From: DASXUL01 sp036504855
Lineage (GTDB): Bacteria; Armatimonadota; DTGP01; JAKQQT01
Assembly: GCA_036504855.1 (NCBI GenBank)
Contig: DASXUL010000071.1
Location: 4,911 to 68,910 of the forward strand
Length of the DNA stretch: 64,000 nt
Direction: 5' to 3'
The notes under the pieces are model-generated. The model did not search any database and was not told where the DNA came from. It was given only the letters and a program-made list of their open reading frames with translations. The translations under genes were made by a program, and so were the position numbers. Positions 9,057 to 18,900 of the stretch are shown piece by piece (the stretch's first letter is position 1; the number at the start of each line of letters is the position of its first letter).

Positions 9057-10027
9057 TCACCCTGGAACGCACATCCCGCTGGTACGGGCAGGTCATCGGC
9101 GTCAATGACGTCTCTTGCAGCATCGGGCCGGGCATCACCGCCTTGTTGGGGCCGAACGGCGCCGGCAAGTCCACCATGCTGAAGCTCATCACCGGCCAGT
9201 TGCGCCCCACAACCGGACGGGTAACCGTTTTCGACGAGCAGCCATTCGCCAACCCGCGCGTCTTCCGCCGGATGGGGTACTGCCCGGAGATCGAAAGCAG
9301 TTACGACGACATGACGGGCCGCGAGTTCGTGTCGATGCTGGCCGCCATGTCCGGCGTTCGCGGCATTGCAGACCGGGTGGCCGAAAGCATCAACATCGTC
9401 GGCATGTCCGCCGCGGCGGATCGGAAGATTGGCGGCTACTCCAAGGGGATGCGGCAACGGATCAAGGTGGCTCAGGGCATCGTTCACAACCCGGATGTTC
9501 TCATCCTGGACGAGCCGCTGAACGGCCTGGACCCCGGCGGCCGCCGCGAGATGGTCGCCCTGCTGAATTCCCAGGCGGAAGACGGCAAGTGCATCGTCGT
9601 GAGCAGCCACATCCTCTACGAGGTGGAGCACATGACGCAGAACATCCTGCTGATGCACCGGGGACGGCTGCTCGCGCAGGGTGATATCTACGACATCCGG
9701 TCTCTCATTGACCGCCACCCCCACCGCGTTGCCGTTCAAACCGCGGAGGCACGCCAGTTGGCGCGCCTGCTGGTTGACCTGCCGTATGTGCTGAGCATTC
9801 GGTTCCCCAGCCAGGGCTCCCTCGAGCTAGAGACTTCCGCGCCGGACCGCTTCTACGATGCCTTCCCGGACCTAGTGCTGAACTCCGGTATCGAGGTCAC
9901 GGGCTTCGACTCGCCGGACAACAACCTGGAGGCGGTTTTCCGCTACCTCGTGACGGACAACCCCACTCCGATGGCGCCGCCAACGGTGTTTGGCCCGCCT
10001 GAACACGCGCTCCCGAAACGACCATGA
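9053..10027 (+). CDS. ABC transporter ATP-binding protein (export type, second)
   Basis: A 324-residue ATPase; the ATG at 9053 overlaps the stop of the upstream permease. Walker A is GPNGAGKSTM, signature GGYSKGMRQRIKVAQGI, Walker B VLILDEPLNGLDPGG, switch SSHILYEVEH. It is related to but clearly different from the first ATPase of this operon, which suggests either a heteromeric exporter or two exporters produced together. Confidence 0.93.
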   Translation: MITLERTSRWYGQVIGVNDVSCSIGPGITALLGPNGAGKSTMLKLITGQLRPTTGRVTVFDEQPFANPRVFRRMGYCPEIESSYDDMTGREFVSMLAAMSGVRGIADRVAESINIVGMSAAADRKIGGYSKGMRQRIKVAQGIVHNPDVLILDEPLNGLDPGGRREMVALLNSQAEDGKCIVVSSHILYEVEHMTQNILLMHRGRLLAQGDIYDIRSLIDRHPHRVAVQTAEARQLARLLVDLPYVLSIRFPSQGSLELETSAPDRFYDAFPDLVLNSGIEVTGFDSPDNNLEAVFRYLVTDNPTPMAPPTVFGPPEHALPKRP

Positions 10028-10812
10028 GCGATCTATACCTGTTCAAGACCACTTTGCGCGACCTCGTCCGCATCAAGCGAGTCCTCCTGGCGCTGCTGCT
10101 GGTGGCCGTGCCGGCCATCATTGCGGGCTTCTGGAAGTACCGGGTGCACGCTCACGCGATGCCGGTGAAGCCCGACGTCATCTACAGCACGCTCAGCGCG
10201 GGCCTGGTGTTCGGGTTCATCCTCGTTCTGCTCTCCGTGGTATTCGGCGCCGGCATCGTTTCGCAGGAGATGGAGCAGAAGACGATCGTCTACCTGTTAA
10301 CGCGCCCTGTTCCGCGATGGCGTATTCTGCTGGCGAAGTTCCTGGCGGTGCTGGTGGTCGTAATCGCCACGGTGTGGATCGCCTCACTGACTTTGGCTTT
10401 CGTATCCTTCGGCTCGTCCGCGTTGCACGTTCCGGCGGTGAGGCGGGACCTGATGGTGGCGCCTGTGGGAGCGGTGGCGTACGGCTCGCTGTTCTTGCTG
10501 GCGGCGACGGTGCTGGCCCGTCCGCTGCTGTGGGGCCTGCTCTTCACGTTCGGCTGGGAATCATGGGCGCCAAACCTGCCGGGTTCGTTCAAGAAGGGGT
10601 CTCTGATGGCCTACCTTCGCGTTCTCGCGCCGCACCCGACGCCTGAAGCGGACTCGATGGACCTGACGAGCCTGATGAACGCGCTGAGTCCCACCACGAT
10701 ATCACGCACGCTCTCGTGGGAGGTGCTGAGCATCGTGACGGTCGTCTGCCTCGTCGGCGCGTTGGCGGTATTCTCGCTGAAGGAATACGTTCCTCGGGAC
10801 GATGCGGAGTAG
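10024..10812 (+). CDS. ABC-2 type transporter permease (second)
   Basis: A 262-residue polytopic membrane protein with hydrophobic segments near residues 20-38, 60-85, 110-140, 150-175 and 230-252. It contains the EMEQKTIVYLLTRPV patch seen in ABC-2 permeases between the second and third helices. Last gene of the ABC operon, overlapping the ATPase gene by ATGA. Confidence 0.88.
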   Translation: MSDLYLFKTTLRDLVRIKRVLLALLLVAVPAIIAGFWKYRVHAHAMPVKPDVIYSTLSAGLVFGFILVLLSVVFGAGIVSQEMEQKTIVYLLTRPVPRWRILLAKFLAVLVVVIATVWIASLTLAFVSFGSSALHVPAVRRDLMVAPVGAVAYGSLFLLAATVLARPLLWGLLFTFGWESWAPNLPGSFKKGSLMAYLRVLAPHPTPEADSMDLTSLMNALSPTTISRTLSWEVLSIVTVVCLVGALAVFSLKEYVPRDDAE

Positions 10813-10923
10813 AGCGGTTGGCGGGATGTCTCTCCAAATGACCGGGAACCTCTGTTCGGTCCGCCGGGTAGCCCCGGTATTCCGCGCTGAGGCGGAGCCT
10901 ATGGACCGAGAGGAGGCGCCGAG

Positions 10924-11292
10924 ATGGCGAGAGTTGTGCATTTCGAGCTACCCGCCGACGACCCGACCCGGGCGAAGGGATTCTACACAGGCGTTTTCGG
11001 CTGGACCTTTACCGAATGGGAAGGCGAGGGCGGAGGCGGATACTGGCTCGTCGACACAGGGGAGGGGACCGGGATCAACGGCGGCATGGCGAAGCGGGGA
11101 TCGTTCCTGCCCGTTGTGACGAATGTGATCGACGTGCCGAACGTGGATGAGTTCTCCGAGAAGGTGAAAGCCGCGGGTGGAGAGATCGTCGCCCCGAAGA
11201 TGCCGGTGCCCACCGTCGGGTATCTGGCGTACTTCAAAGACACGGAGGGCAACCTGTTCGGAATGATGCAGTACGATGACGCCGCGGCCTGA
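10924..11292 (+). CDS. VOC (glyoxalase/bleomycin-resistance fold) family protein
   Basis: A 122-residue single-domain protein opening with RVVHFELPADDPTRAKGFY and closing with YFKDTEGNLFGMMQ, the hallmarks of the vicinal-oxygen-chelate fold. The strong GAGGAGG Shine-Dalgarno supports the start. Members bind a divalent metal and may be lyases, dioxygenases or resistance proteins; which one cannot be said here. It sits 110 bases after the ABC operon and has its own hairpin terminator. Confidence 0.9.
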   Translation: MARVVHFELPADDPTRAKGFYTGVFGWTFTEWEGEGGGGYWLVDTGEGTGINGGMAKRGSFLPVVTNVIDVPNVDEFSEKVKAAGGEIVAPKMPVPTVGYLAYFKDTEGNLFGMMQYDDAAA

Positions 11293-11310
11293 CGCCAGGT
11301 CATCTCGTTC

Positions 11311-11346
11311 GTTTCGCCCGCCGCGCCTCAACGCGGCGGGCGAAAC
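11311..11346 (+). terminator. Hairpin after the VOC gene
   Basis: A perfect 15-bp stem (GTTTCGCCCGCCGCG / its complement) with the 6-base loop CCTCAA starts 18 bases after the stop codon. No clear T-tract follows, so it may act mainly as an mRNA 3' stabiliser. Confidence 0.6.
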
Positions 11347-11399
11347 CGTGTATAAGCCCGGTCGCTCTACGCGTGATGAGAAGTATAAGCTGCCGAAAC

Positions 11400-11427
11400 T
11401 GGACATATTGTTATAGAACACCATAAA
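11400..11427 (+). promoter_or_regulatory. Promoter with embedded palindrome, first dockerin protein
   Basis: TGGACA (11400-11405), 16 bases, then CATAAA (11422-11427). The spacer and -10 contain the near-palindrome TTATAG-AACA-CCATAA (11411-11426). The same block occurs at 15534-15561 upstream of the paralogue with only a few base changes. The palindrome would place a repressor directly over the -10. Confidence 0.65.
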
Positions 11428-11433
11428 ACTTGA

Positions 11434-11820
11434 GGGTAGGGAAAAACGTCTACATCTCTAGTTCGAAGCCCGCGTAGGCGCTTCCTCCCGCACTCCACCT
11501 AGCGGGTTCCTGCTTCATCAAACACGTACGGAAGGGTTGCGCATGTTGCAGCCGTGGCCAACCTGTGGGGCTACATTCCACGCGAGCGGAGGTTCTCTAC
11601 CGCTCGTACGGCCCCATCCGCCTCGTGTTCGGGACCTTCTGTCCCACCCCTGCCACTCTGCTTTCCGTCGGCTGCCGAAGTTGGCGTTCGGCGTCGCATG
11701 GAGTGCTAATGGCCGCCTGGCCGCCCCACCTGGAGGCATGAGAGTACGTTGGCGCTTACTCTCAAAGCCAACCGCCGCTGTTCCGATCCAGGCTTCCACG
11801 TTCGCGAAAGGAACACAGCG
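11434..11820 (+). promoter_or_regulatory. Long 5' leader of the first dockerin protein
   Basis: About 390 untranslated bases with no convincing gene. Segments shared with the leader at 15568-15954: GGGTTGCGC (11534-11542), CCAACCTGTGGGGC (11558-11571), GTTGGCG (11680-11686) and TCGCGAAAGGAACACAGC (11802-11819, contains the ribosome site). The distance from the -10 hexamer to the start codon is 394 bases in both leaders. It could be a structured regulatory RNA or carry a leader peptide. No known riboswitch class was recognised. Confidence 0.55.
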
Positions 11821-14800
11821 TTGAAACTACTGAGATGGATTCCCTTGCTGGCTGTGCCTTGGGTGATGGTCTCGCAGCCGGCGTTGGCCCAGTCCGTCAC
11901 CGGGCCGCCGACGAACCTCACGCCTGGGTCATACTCTCCCGATTACTTCTCCCGCGTGAGCATCAACGGAACCCGGATTTCCTACACCCCCGATAAGGGT
12001 GACTTCGACCTTTCCTACACCTACAAAAACATCGGCGTGATGAGCGGCGATGGCTCCGGCAACACGATTCTCAACATTACGGCCTACAGAAGCGGCAGTG
12101 AGGAATTCGGTTCTGTTTCCGCCGACGGGTCGAAGATTGTTGTCCGCCAGTCCGGCTACGACGGGTACAACGGCCTCTACATCGCCACCGTCAGCCCCTT
12201 CAAACAGACTCTCATCACCAACGCCGCCACCAATCCCGATGACAGCTATCCGACGTTCAGCGCCGACGGGACGAAGGTTGCCTTCGTCTCCACGCGCAAC
12301 GGCGACGGCGTTCAGGTCTACGTGATGAAGGCCGCGCTTGAAGACAGTCTCAATAACGTCCCGGCGGAGATCACCAACTTCTCGGACGGCTCGGCTACTC
12401 AGTTGGCCGGCACGGCCGATGGCAAGCTCCTGCTTGTTAAGGTGATCAGCGCTTCCGTTCAGGAGATCTTCAAGGTCAACCTGGACGGAACCGGACTGAA
12501 GCAGATCACCAACTTCGGCGGCGCGCTGGGCCATCCCAGCCAGCCGGTTGTCGGCGGCCCGATCTACTTCATCAAGACCGGCAAAGACAATCGCACGCAC
12601 GTGTTCTCCATCAAGGAAGATGGATCCGGCCTGCACCAGGTGACCGGCGGCGAGTACACGGAAGACTACGCCAGCGCGGCCACAGACAAGCTGGTTGTCA
12701 CCCTGACGGATCCCGTCTACGGCGCCGGCAACTCCGATATCTACTCCTACGCTCTTTCGAGCGCCACCGCCAAGGGCACAGTCACCGGGACCCTCACAAC
12801 ATCTACCGGCGCCGTCGCGGCCGGGTCCACCGTGAATGCATACGATGGCGACACGCTGGCCGGAACGACGACCACCAACGGGTCCGGCGTCTACACGCTG
12901 AGCCTGCCTCCCGGCGGATACACGCTCCAGTACGTTACCGCCACGCCGAACTCCTGGACAGTGTCCCGCAGCGTAACCGTCGCCTCTGAAGCCACGACCA
13001 CGCGCGACGCGTTCACCACCCCCGTCTCCGCTCCGCGTCCCAGCGGGCTGATCGCCACCGTCAAGGGTACGAATGCCGTTCTGCGCTGGACCGCCGCGGC
13101 CGCTCCTGGCGACGGCTTCTCGCTCGTCGGCTATAACGTCTATCGCGCCGCCTCTGAAGTCGGCCCGTGGACGAAGATCACCGCAACCCCCATCGCGCCG
13201 GTTGCGCCGCTGCAGTACTCCGATACGCCCAGCAACCTCGCCACGGCGTTCTACAAGATGACCTCGCAGACATCGGATGGCTCCACCACGCGTGAGAGCG
13301 CTTTCACCGACGTCGCGCAGGCCGCGAACAACATCGTTTACAATCCGTCCTTCGAGATTTCCGACACCAACGGCTACCCCGATGGTTGGGCTCAGGGCTC
13401 ATGGGGCGGCGACGGCAGCACCGGTTCCACAACTGACGCCAAGGTCGACGGGTCCAAAGCCGCCTTCATCCTGACGGGCGCTACCGCGCGCGGCGCGATG
13501 ATGCTCAACACCGATCCGCTTCACTGCGTGCCCGTCCAGCCCGGCATTCCGGTTGTGGAAGGCCTGTTCGGCAAGTTCAAGGATACAAGCACCACTTGGC
13601 CCCTCAGCCTGCAGACCGCCAACAACGTGCCTGGATACACCTATTGGTACCCCGGCGGCGGCGGACTCGGCGGCGCTTGGGACACGGCCGGCCTGACCAA
13701 CGCTGGCGGCGACACCGACTGGGTGTGGCTGGCCAACACCGGCAACGTCCTTCCGTTCGAGTTCTCGAGCACGACCCGACTCTCCGTCTTCTGGGCCAAC
13801 GACGGCGCCACCAACTTCGGCTCTTCCACGGCGTACGCCGATGAAGCCACCTACCAGGTGAAGCGTTACGGCGCCACCGGCATGGTGTTCGGTCGCATCG
13901 TGGATGACCAGGGCAACGGTATGGCCGGCATCACCGTGAAGGTGGGCAACGTGTCCATCATCACCAACGGCGCCGCCACCTTCACAATCCCAAACGCTCC
14001 CACCGGTCCCCAGACGCTGACAATCTCCGTTCCGCACAAAGCGGACTACTCCATCCAGATCGGCAACTACGGCGGCTACAACATGGGCGCTGCGTATGTC
14101 GTTACCAATCCCGGCGTGTTCACCATTGACGGTCACGTCCTCTACCCGGACGGCAAGCCATGCCCGGGAGCTGACGTGCGCCTCGTCCTCACCTCTGGCG
14201 ACGCGGCCAGCGCGGCGGAAGTCAGTGAGGTGGCAACAACCACCGACGCCAACGGCTACTACACCCTCGGCGATAGCCTCTACCCGGTTACATCTCAGTA
14301 CGTCAGCCATCTCGTCGCCCACAAGAACGGCTACGTCTCACCCCGGCTTGACAAGAACTTCGGTTCCGCCGGCTGGTCCATCAACAACAACGTCAATCTG
14401 ATCCAGCCCAGCACAACGTTCCAGATTGCGAAGACTTCCTCGGCGCCGACCATCGACGGGCATATCAATGCCTCCGAGTGGGCCGCGTCTCAGAAGATCC
14501 CCATGCCGTTCATGGACGACAAGGGCTTCCATGGCGCCGCTCCGTTCCTGGCGACCTCCGGCTACGCGCTGTGGGACAACGACAACGTCTACTTCGCCTT
14601 CTCCTGCGACGAACCGAACCCCGCCGGGATCATCGACGACACGACCATCGATCCGACAACCACCCTGCCCTGGGTTCTCTGGGGCGGTCCTCCGTACTGG
14701 AACGGCCACGACATCATTGAGATGCGCGTAGACCCGACCAACGGCGGCTCCGCGGGCTCCGGCTACGAGTGGTGGCAGTTGATGACCAACACCGGAACCG

Positions 14801-15306
14801 TCAACTACGACGTCATCAACCGAGCCGTTGCATCCAACCTGTGGGGCAAGGTTGACCTCAGTGGTCTTGGCATGCAGGTTGCGAGCTACGTTGACACCGC
14901 CGGCAAGAAGTGGACGCAGGAGATCAAGATCCCCTTCTCCGCTCTGAGCTACTCCGCCATGACGGTTGGCACTCCGACGGTTGGCAGTGAGTGGGCGATT
15001 AACCTCGGCCGCAGCCGCCACCAGCCGGATCCGCAGGGTTCGTACTTTGCGACGAGCCCGTTCATCACTCACCTGGGCAGCATCGCTCGCTTTGTGAACA
15101 CGCTGACCCCGGTCACAAAGGGCGACCTCAACGGCGACGGCGTTGTCAACAACGTTGACGCCGTCCTCTCGCTCCAGATCGCCGCTGGACTCGCGTTTGT
15201 TGACGGGCGAATGGCCCAGGCCGACGTGAACGCCGACGGCTCCGCCAACGTGTCTGATACCGTGAAGATCATCCGCAAGATCAACGGCAAGGACAGCTCC
15301 TTCTAG
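11821..15306 (+). CDS. Secreted multidomain protein with C-terminal dockerin (paralogue 1)
   Basis: About 1161 residues from a TTG start with AAAGGA upstream; this start gives a clean signal peptide ending QPALA. Approximate domains: TolB/PD40-type beta-propeller 39-313, carboxypeptidase-regulatory-like 318-400, fibronectin-III-like 405-503, carbohydrate-binding-like 504-683, two more regulatory-like domains 686-860, CBM9/DOMON-like (TIDGHINASEW) 869-1096, type I dockerin 1100-1161. The dockerin has two calcium loops, DLNGDGVVNNVD and DVNADGSANVSD. It is probably an exported polysaccharide-binding component. No catalytic motif was recognised. It is 40-50% similar by eye to the next gene. An upstream in-frame start (11749) is unlikely. 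Confidence 0.88.
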   Translation: MKLLRWIPLLAVPWVMVSQPALAQSVTGPPTNLTPGSYSPDYFSRVSINGTRISYTPDKGDFDLSYTYKNIGVMSGDGSGNTILNITAYRSGSEEFGSVSADGSKIVVRQSGYDGYNGLYIATVSPFKQTLITNAATNPDDSYPTFSADGTKVAFVSTRNGDGVQVYVMKAALEDSLNNVPAEITNFSDGSATQLAGTADGKLLLVKVISASVQEIFKVNLDGTGLKQITNFGGALGHPSQPVVGGPIYFIKTGKDNRTHVFSIKEDGSGLHQVTGGEYTEDYASAATDKLVVTLTDPVYGAGNSDIYSYALSSATAKGTVTGTLTTSTGAVAAGSTVNAYDGDTLAGTTTTNGSGVYTLSLPPGGYTLQYVTATPNSWTVSRSVTVASEATTTRDAFTTPVSAPRPSGLIATVKGTNAVLRWTAAAAPGDGFSLVGYNVYRAASEVGPWTKITATPIAPVAPLQYSDTPSNLATAFYKMTSQTSDGSTTRESAFTDVAQAANNIVYNPSFEISDTNGYPDGWAQGSWGGDGSTGSTTDAKVDGSKAAFILTGATARGAMMLNTDPLHCVPVQPGIPVVEGLFGKFKDTSTTWPLSLQTANNVPGYTYWYPGGGGLGGAWDTAGLTNAGGDTDWVWLANTGNVLPFEFSSTTRLSVFWANDGATNFGSSTAYADEATYQVKRYGATGMVFGRIVDDQGNGMAGITVKVGNVSIITNGAATFTIPNAPTGPQTLTISVPHKADYSIQIGNYGGYNMGAAYVVTNPGVFTIDGHVLYPDGKPCPGADVRLVLTSGDAASAAEVSEVATTTDANGYYTLGDSLYPVTSQYVSHLVAHKNGYVSPRLDKNFGSAGWSINNNVNLIQPSTTFQIAKTSSAPTIDGHINASEWAASQKIPMPFMDDKGFHGAAPFLATSGYALWDNDNVYFAFSCDEPNPAGIIDDTTIDPTTTLPWVLWGGPPYWNGHDIIEMRVDPTNGGSAGSGYEWWQLMTNTGTVNYDVINRAVASNLWGKVDLSGLGMQVASYVDTAGKKWTQEIKIPFSALSYSAMTVGTPTVGSEWAINLGRSRHQPDPQGSYFATSPFITHLGSIARFVNTLTPVTKGDLNGDGVVNNVDAVLSLQIAAGLAFVDGRMAQADVNADGSANVSDTVKIIRKINGKDSSF

Positions 15307-15331
15307 CCCATAGGGGACGAAGGAACCGTTC

Positions 15332-15367
15332 GGGGGGCTGGAGGGCGAAATCGCCCTCCAGCCCCCC
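15332..15367 (+). terminator. Terminator after dockerin paralogue 1
   Basis: A perfect 17-bp inverted repeat starting GGGGGGCTGG, with essentially no loop beyond GAAA, is followed by GTTTCGTT. It lies 26 bases past the stop codon. The remaining ~170 bases up to the next promoter hold nothing I recognise. Confidence 0.8.
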
Positions 15368-15533
15368 GTTTCGTTGCGGGTCGACCGGGGGGATGCGGCG
15401 CCCGGCGATGGGCGGCGAACGGCCGGCTGACCAGATGCAGACGACGATCAACCCGCGGTTCGCAGCGGCGAGAGAGCCGCTCAGCGAGCCCGCTTGCTCT
15501 GTAGGGGCGCGTCGAAAATTGGCCGATGAGGAT

Positions 15534-15561
15534 TGGACAAATTGTTATAGAACACTATAAA
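15534..15561 (+). promoter_or_regulatory. Promoter with embedded palindrome, second dockerin protein
   Basis: TGGACA (15534-15539), 16 bases, TATAAA (15556-15561). Within it is the perfect palindrome TTATAGAACACTATAA (15545-15560, 6-bp arms, AACA spacer). It is nearly identical to the block at 11400-11427, implying shared control. Confidence 0.7.
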
Positions 15562-15567
15562 ACTAGG

Positions 15568-15954
15568 GAGTAGGGAATCTACCGTCCCTCCGCATCCGCG
15601 GAGGGCGTTTCGCGCGTCCGCACCTTTCCACCTTGCGGGCCGCCTTGGCATTCTGCGTTCGGTGAGGGTTGCGCTTGCTTCAGTCTCGTCCAACCTGTGG
15701 GGCCACCCCATCCACCCGCACGGTGGGTTCTTCGTCGTGCGACCGGCTCCAGACCGCACGCTGCCGGGACAACGCGTCCCTAGCTCACTTCACCGTTTCC
15801 CGACTTCGTTCACGATGTTGGCGCGTGGACCGGGGCCGGGGACGGAAGGCCGCACGGCCGTCATCTCGCGACTTCGCCAGTTCGTTGGCGATAGTTGGCG
15901 AAGCCTCACCGCTCCCACCCGCCGGGCCAATTCTCTCGCGAAAGGAACACAGCA
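15568..15954 (+). promoter_or_regulatory. Long 5' leader of the second dockerin protein
   Basis: Counterpart of the leader at 11434-11820. GGGTTGCGC is at 15666-15674, CCAACCTGTGGGGC at 15690-15703, GTTGGCG at 15817-15823 and the ribosome-site block at 15936-15953. Sequence between these blocks has diverged freely, yet the spacing from the -10 hexamer to the start codon is again 394 bases. Confidence 0.55.
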
Positions 15955-18900
15955 GTGAGACCATCCCTATGGCTCCCTGTTCTGGCTCTGCCGCTGGCGC
16001 TCCTCGCCCAGCCGGCCGCGGCCCAGAATGTAACCGGCCCACCCACCGACCTCACGACTGGATCGATCACGACAGAGATTGCCCCACGCCTTAGCTTCGA
16101 CGGCACGAAACTCACCTACACCGCCACCAACGGCCCGCACGACCTCTCCTACACAAGCAACAATGTGTGGGTGATGACCAACGCCGGCGCCAACCGAACA
16201 GAACTCGTCGTTCACGCGTACTTCGGCGGCACCGATGAGTGGTCTTCGCTCTCCCCGGATGGCTCCAAAGCCGTCCTCCACTGCACCGAGTACAGCGGCG
16301 GCTCCGATCCTGTTAGCAAGGTCTCGCTCTACATCATCGATATCGCCAACAGCATCGCCACCCGCATCACCAACACCCCGACGGAATCCGCCAACGACGC
16401 CTTCCCCACATGGAGCAGCGACGGCAAGTACATCGTCTTCGTCTCCGACCGCGCTACTGGCGACTACCAGCTCTTTGCAATGAAGCCCGAGGTCGAAAGC
16501 GCCACGAACGTGCCCTTCCAGCTCACCAACTGGACGGACTCCACCGTGAGCCGCGCTCGCTGCACGCCGGACGGCAAGGTGCTCTATATGCGCGCCTACA
16601 AGACCGACGCGGGCGGAGGGTTCGACATCTACCGATCTGATCTGACCGCCGGCTCCACGCCGGTGGCGATCACCCACTACGGCCCAACCGGCAAGTATAT
16701 CAGCGATCCCAGCATGGCGGCCGCCGGCGGCAAGATCTTCGTGACCATGGGCGCCAAAGACGGCCGCATCCACGTATTCTTGATGAACGCGGACGGCACA
16801 GGCATCCACCAGGTCACCGGCGGCCAGTTCGCCGAAGATTACGCTTGCGCGGCGAACGACAAACTCGTGGTCACCTATTTCGACGCGGCCGCCAATGGCG
16901 TCGACAACGGCGACGTCGGCATCTACTCTCTCAGCGCCGCCACAGCCACGGGTACAGTCAGCGGCAAGCTGACCACCAGCCTCGGCGCGCCGCAAGCCGG
17001 CGCCACGGTGAACGTCTACGACGGCGACACCCTCGTTACCTCCGGGACCACCACCGCCGCCGGCGCCTACACCTTCACGCTGGCTCCCGGCGGCTACACG
17101 CTGGAGTTTGTTACGGCCAGCCCGGCTTCCTACACGGTCACCCGCAGTGTGGCAGTGCCCTCCGGCGGCGCCGTTACGCAGGATGCCTTCACCACGCCAA
17201 CCGGCGCCCCGCGCCCCGTCGGCGCCATCGCCACAATCAAGGGAACGTCTGTTTACGTTCGCTTCCGCGCCGGAAACGTTCCCAGCAGCCCGTACACGGT
17301 CTCCGGCTACAACATCTACCGCGGCGCTTCCGAAACCGGCCCGTGGACCAAGATCAACGCCTCGCTCGTGCCCGCTACAGCCCCGCTTCAGTACATTGAT
17401 GCCGCCCCGGGCGACCTCAGCAAGGCGTTCTACACCGTTACCACCGTCACCGCCGGCGGCGGCGCCCTCGAAAGCGCTTACGCGGACGTTACCCAGGCGG
17501 CCAACAACCTCGTGTTCAACCCCTCCTTCGAGCAGGTTGACGGCTCCGGCAACCCAATCGGGTGGGAATTCGTCAACTGGGGCAGCGGCACCGTTGGCGG
17601 CACTTCCACCGTTGAGAAGACGGACGGGACCAAATCCGCGGTCGTGGACCCGGGCAACGCCCTCGGCATGTACCACACGACGGTAGATTATCAGATCCCG
17701 AACCCGATGACAGCCATCGTGGAAGGCGCTTGGGCCTACGCGAAGGACTACAGCGGAGGCGGCGGCTTCCAGGTTCGCGAAGCTCCGAATGCCGGATCTG
17801 TCTTCGAGTGGTACGCCGATACCGGCTACACCGACTACGACACCCCGGCCATCCTGAACGCCGACGGTCCGATGCCGTGGACGTGGGTCTCCCGCAACGA
17901 CAACGTTGTGCCGTGGGAGTTCACCCAAAAGACCCGCTTCACCATGTTCAACAACGGCGGCGGAACGGTAACAGGCCTGCTTCCTGTTGCTTACTTCGAC
18001 GAGGCCACCTACCAGGTTCGCCGATTCACCACCACCGGCATGGTGTGGGGACGCGTTATTGACATCAATGGCAGGTACGTCTCCGGCGCCACCGTTACGG
18101 TCGGCGGCAAGAGCGTTACAACTCTTGGAGCTCCGTTCGTCGTCCGCGACGTTCCCACCGGTCCGCAGACCCTTACCATCAAGGTCCCGGGCCAGCCGGA
18201 CTTCGTGAAGCAGATCAACAACTACGGTGGTTACGCGCTGGAGCAGGACTACCAGCTACCGATCGCCTTCTTCCTGAACATCTCCGGCACGGTGCGCTAT
18301 CCCGATGGCACAGTCTGCGCCGGCGCCGACGTCCGCCTCGATGCCAACGACGGCACGGAACTCGCCAAGAAGACCACGGACGCCAACGGGAAGTATTCCT
18401 TCGGCGACGTGAACAACGATGTCTCCTTCGCGGGCGTTTCCTGGATCACCGCCCATAAGGCGGGATTCGTCTCCGTGCATACGTCTGACGACTACGGCCT
18501 GTCCGGACAAGTGGTCCGCGACCTCACGCTGGACATGCCGGCGAAGTACATCCAGGTCTCCAAGGTGACCGGTACAGCTCCGGTTATCGACGGCACGGTT
18601 AACCTCGCCACGGAGTACGCCGGCGCCCAGTACACGCCGTTCGACCTGTACGATCCCAGCGTCGTCACCTCGCCGCTCAAAGTCGGCGCCTACACCAAGT
18701 GGGACGACGGCAACCTCTACATCGCGTATGTCAGCGAAGAGCCCAGCCCGGCCTCCATGCTGGCCGCCGCCACCGGCCGCGACAACGGCACGATCTGGTG
18801 GACCGGCTCTTCATGGAACGCGGACGACCTGTTCGCGGTGTGGCTGGACCCGAACAACGGCAGCCGCACCGGCATTGGTTATGAGCAGTGGCAGATCCTG

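Noticed and set aside
11749..11820. Upstream ATG extension of dockerin paralogue 1
   Set aside because: It would bury the signal peptide behind 24 unrelated residues and ignores the conserved ribosome site shared with paralogue 2.
11935..12760. Propeller in the dockerin proteins as a Tol-Pal TolB
   Set aside because: PD40 repeats are shared, but size, dockerin and the absence of tol genes make a cell-envelope TolB role unlikely.
15967..17928. 653-residue open frame antisense to the second dockerin gene
   Set aside because: Low-complexity Gly/Val/Arg composition and no signal or domain; the plus-strand protein has clear domains and a paralogue.
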